Below are positions 63,100-64,000 of a stretch of DNA of 64,000 nt, in pieces. The position numbers and the translations under genes were made by a program. Origin of the DNA: JAHBTB01 sp964451255 (GTDB lineage Bacteria > Armatimonadota > Fimbriimonadia > Fimbriimonadales > Fimbriimonadaceae). The first letter of the stretch is position 1; each line of letters starts with the position of its first letter. Under the pieces are notes generated by a model. The model was given only the letters and a program-made list of their open reading frames with translations. It was not told the origin of the DNA and searched no databases. The stretch covers positions 1 to 64,000 of the forward strand of contig CAYVHL010000006.1 of the NCBI GenBank assembly GCA_964451255.1. Reading direction: 5' to 3'.

Positions 63100-64000
63100 A
63101 TGAAGGCGCTCGCCGCCCTATCCGTCGTTGCCGCGGCCCTGTTGCCCCACGCTGGCCTGCCCCCCGGTCCCATGACACTTGCCGCCCAAGACTTCCTCGC
63201 TTCGCTTAGCCCAGAGATGAGAGGCCAGGCCATCTACCCGTTCGATTCGCCATCAAAGACGGAATGGACCTACGTGCCAGGTAAGCGAAAGGGGGTCGAC
63301 TGGAACGAGATGACCGAGGCACAGAGATCCAAGGCAAAGGCTCTCTTACGGGCGTCGCTCAGCGAGAAGGGGTACTCGAAAGTCGAGGCCATCCGCCAAT
63401 TGGAACTTGTGCTCCGTGATATGGAGAACGGCAACATAGGTCGCGACCCCGGATCGTATTGGTTCGTGTTCTTCGGTGAGCCGAACAACGAGACACCTTG
63501 GGCCTGGCGGTACGAGGGCCACCATGTCTCGCTGACCTTCGGTTCACGTGGGTCGACCCTCGTTAGCAGCACACCGCAGTTTCTCGGAAGCAACCCTGCT
63601 AAAGTCTTAAGCGGGCCGGACAAGGGCAAGCGTGTGCTGGGGATGGAGCAGGACCTTGGCTTCAAGTTGGCGGAGTCTTTGACGACTTCCCAGCTCAAGG
63701 AAGCGGTCATCAACAAGACCGCACCTGCCGACATCGTGACCGCGTCGTCTCGGCGGGCAGGGATCGTCGGTCACTTGGGCCTGTCCTACGCGAAGATGAC
63801 CCCCGGCCAACGCTCGACTCTGCGCGAACTATTAGCCCCTTTCAGTGAGGTTCAGGCCAAGGGCGAGCAACAACATCGACTCAAGAAGATCGCCGACGAA
63901 GGGTATGACCACCTCGTGTTTGCCTGGATGGGTCCGGTCGAGCGCAAGGGAAAGCATTACTACCGCATCCAGGGTGAATCGTTTGTGATCGAATACGACA
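63100..64000 (+). CDS. DUF3500 family protein, 3' end outside the window (partial)
   Basis: The frame is open from ATG 63100 to the window edge (300 codons visible). A signal peptide (about 1-20) precedes the DUF3500 pattern: LASLSPEMRGQAIYPFDSPSKTEW (split), YVPGKRKGVDWNEMTEAQR, SLSEKGYSKVEAIRQLELVL, GSYWFVFFGEP, WRYEGHHVSLTF, VLGMEQDLGFKL and KHYYRIQGESFVIEYD. DUF3500 proteins are secreted and of unknown function. Confidence 0.88.
   Translation, partial: MKALAALSVVAAALLPHAGLPPGPMTLAAQDFLASLSPEMRGQAIYPFDSPSKTEWTYVPGKRKGVDWNEMTEAQRSKAKALLRASLSEKGYSKVEAIRQLELVLRDMENGNIGRDPGSYWFVFFGEPNNETPWAWRYEGHHVSLTFGSRGSTLVSSTPQFLGSNPAKVLSGPDKGKRVLGMEQDLGFKLAESLTTSQLKEAVINKTAPADIVTASSRRAGIVGHLGLSYAKMTPGQRSTLRELLAPFSEVQAKGEQQHRLKKIADEGYDHLVFAWMGPVERKGKHYYRIQGESFVIEYD

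Overview
This window is about 64 kb of GC-rich bacterial chromosome, densely coded on both strands. The organism looks like a member of Armatimonadota, most likely the Fimbriimonadia. That inference rests on seven PEP-CTERM proteins in 64 kb, several solitary prepilin-type proteins with an FTLVEILVV leader, a split glycine dehydrogenase (GcvPA/GcvPB), and several genes with a -10-like hexamer 5-7 nt before the start codon, as in leaderless transcripts. There is no rRNA or 16S to confirm it. I see no phage, plasmid, CRISPR array or insertion sequence.

Layout. 1-1.65 kb: end of an HExxH protein, a cysteine-rich phospholipase A2-like protein and a small membrane protein, in visibly lower-GC DNA. 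1.9-10.6 kb: tRNA-Glu, a PEP-CTERM gene broken by an in-frame TGA, penicillin acylase-family hydrolase, NAD synthetase, type II NADH dehydrogenase, a triple-repeat secreted protein, acylphosphatase, a 21-bp tandem repeat array, an FN3-like protein and an OsmC-like protein. 10.7-17.8 kb: gcvPA-gcvPB, a lipoate ligase-like gene, HIT, ApgM-like, VanZ and SurE. 17.8-32.6 kb: methyltransferase, a DUF1501/DUF1800 pair, a GH27 alpha-galactosidase, dienelactone hydrolase, flavoprotein, exonuclease III, ribosomal protein L9, MlaD-like protein and ClpC. 34-48 kb: DapA-like, methyltransferase, HisF, M3 peptidase, GH18, aldehyde dehydrogenase, TPR and cNMP-binding proteins. 48.3-57.4 kb: groES and groEL, separated by about 7 kb, each behind a CIRCE-like element. 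57.5-64 kb: DinB, truncated globin, FAD oxidoreductase and several domain-of-unknown-function families.

The most unusual content is a set of lower-GC cassettes at about 32.7-34.0, 42.2-43.6 and 53.7-55.65 kb. Each joins one solitary prepilin-like protein to a short secreted cysteine-rich protein, plus small membrane or membrane-anchored proteins, often overlapping by 4 nt. The cysteine-rich proteins share architecture but little sequence. One cassette has lost its cysteine-rich gene to a frameshift, and another sits downstream of a 22-bp palindrome and an 11-G tract. The 1-kb locus (PLA2-like plus membrane protein) may be a related effector/partner pair. Together they suggest a diversifying secreted-peptide system that might use a type II secretion or type IV pilus machine encoded elsewhere. 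This is inference.

Other notable items are a 69-bp relic of a second groES 3' end that now supplies the tail of a PEP-CTERM protein, and eight 21-bp tandem units each containing a perfect 7+7 inverted repeat. Housekeeping genes are otherwise ordinary and mostly in short co-oriented runs with 4-nt overlaps.
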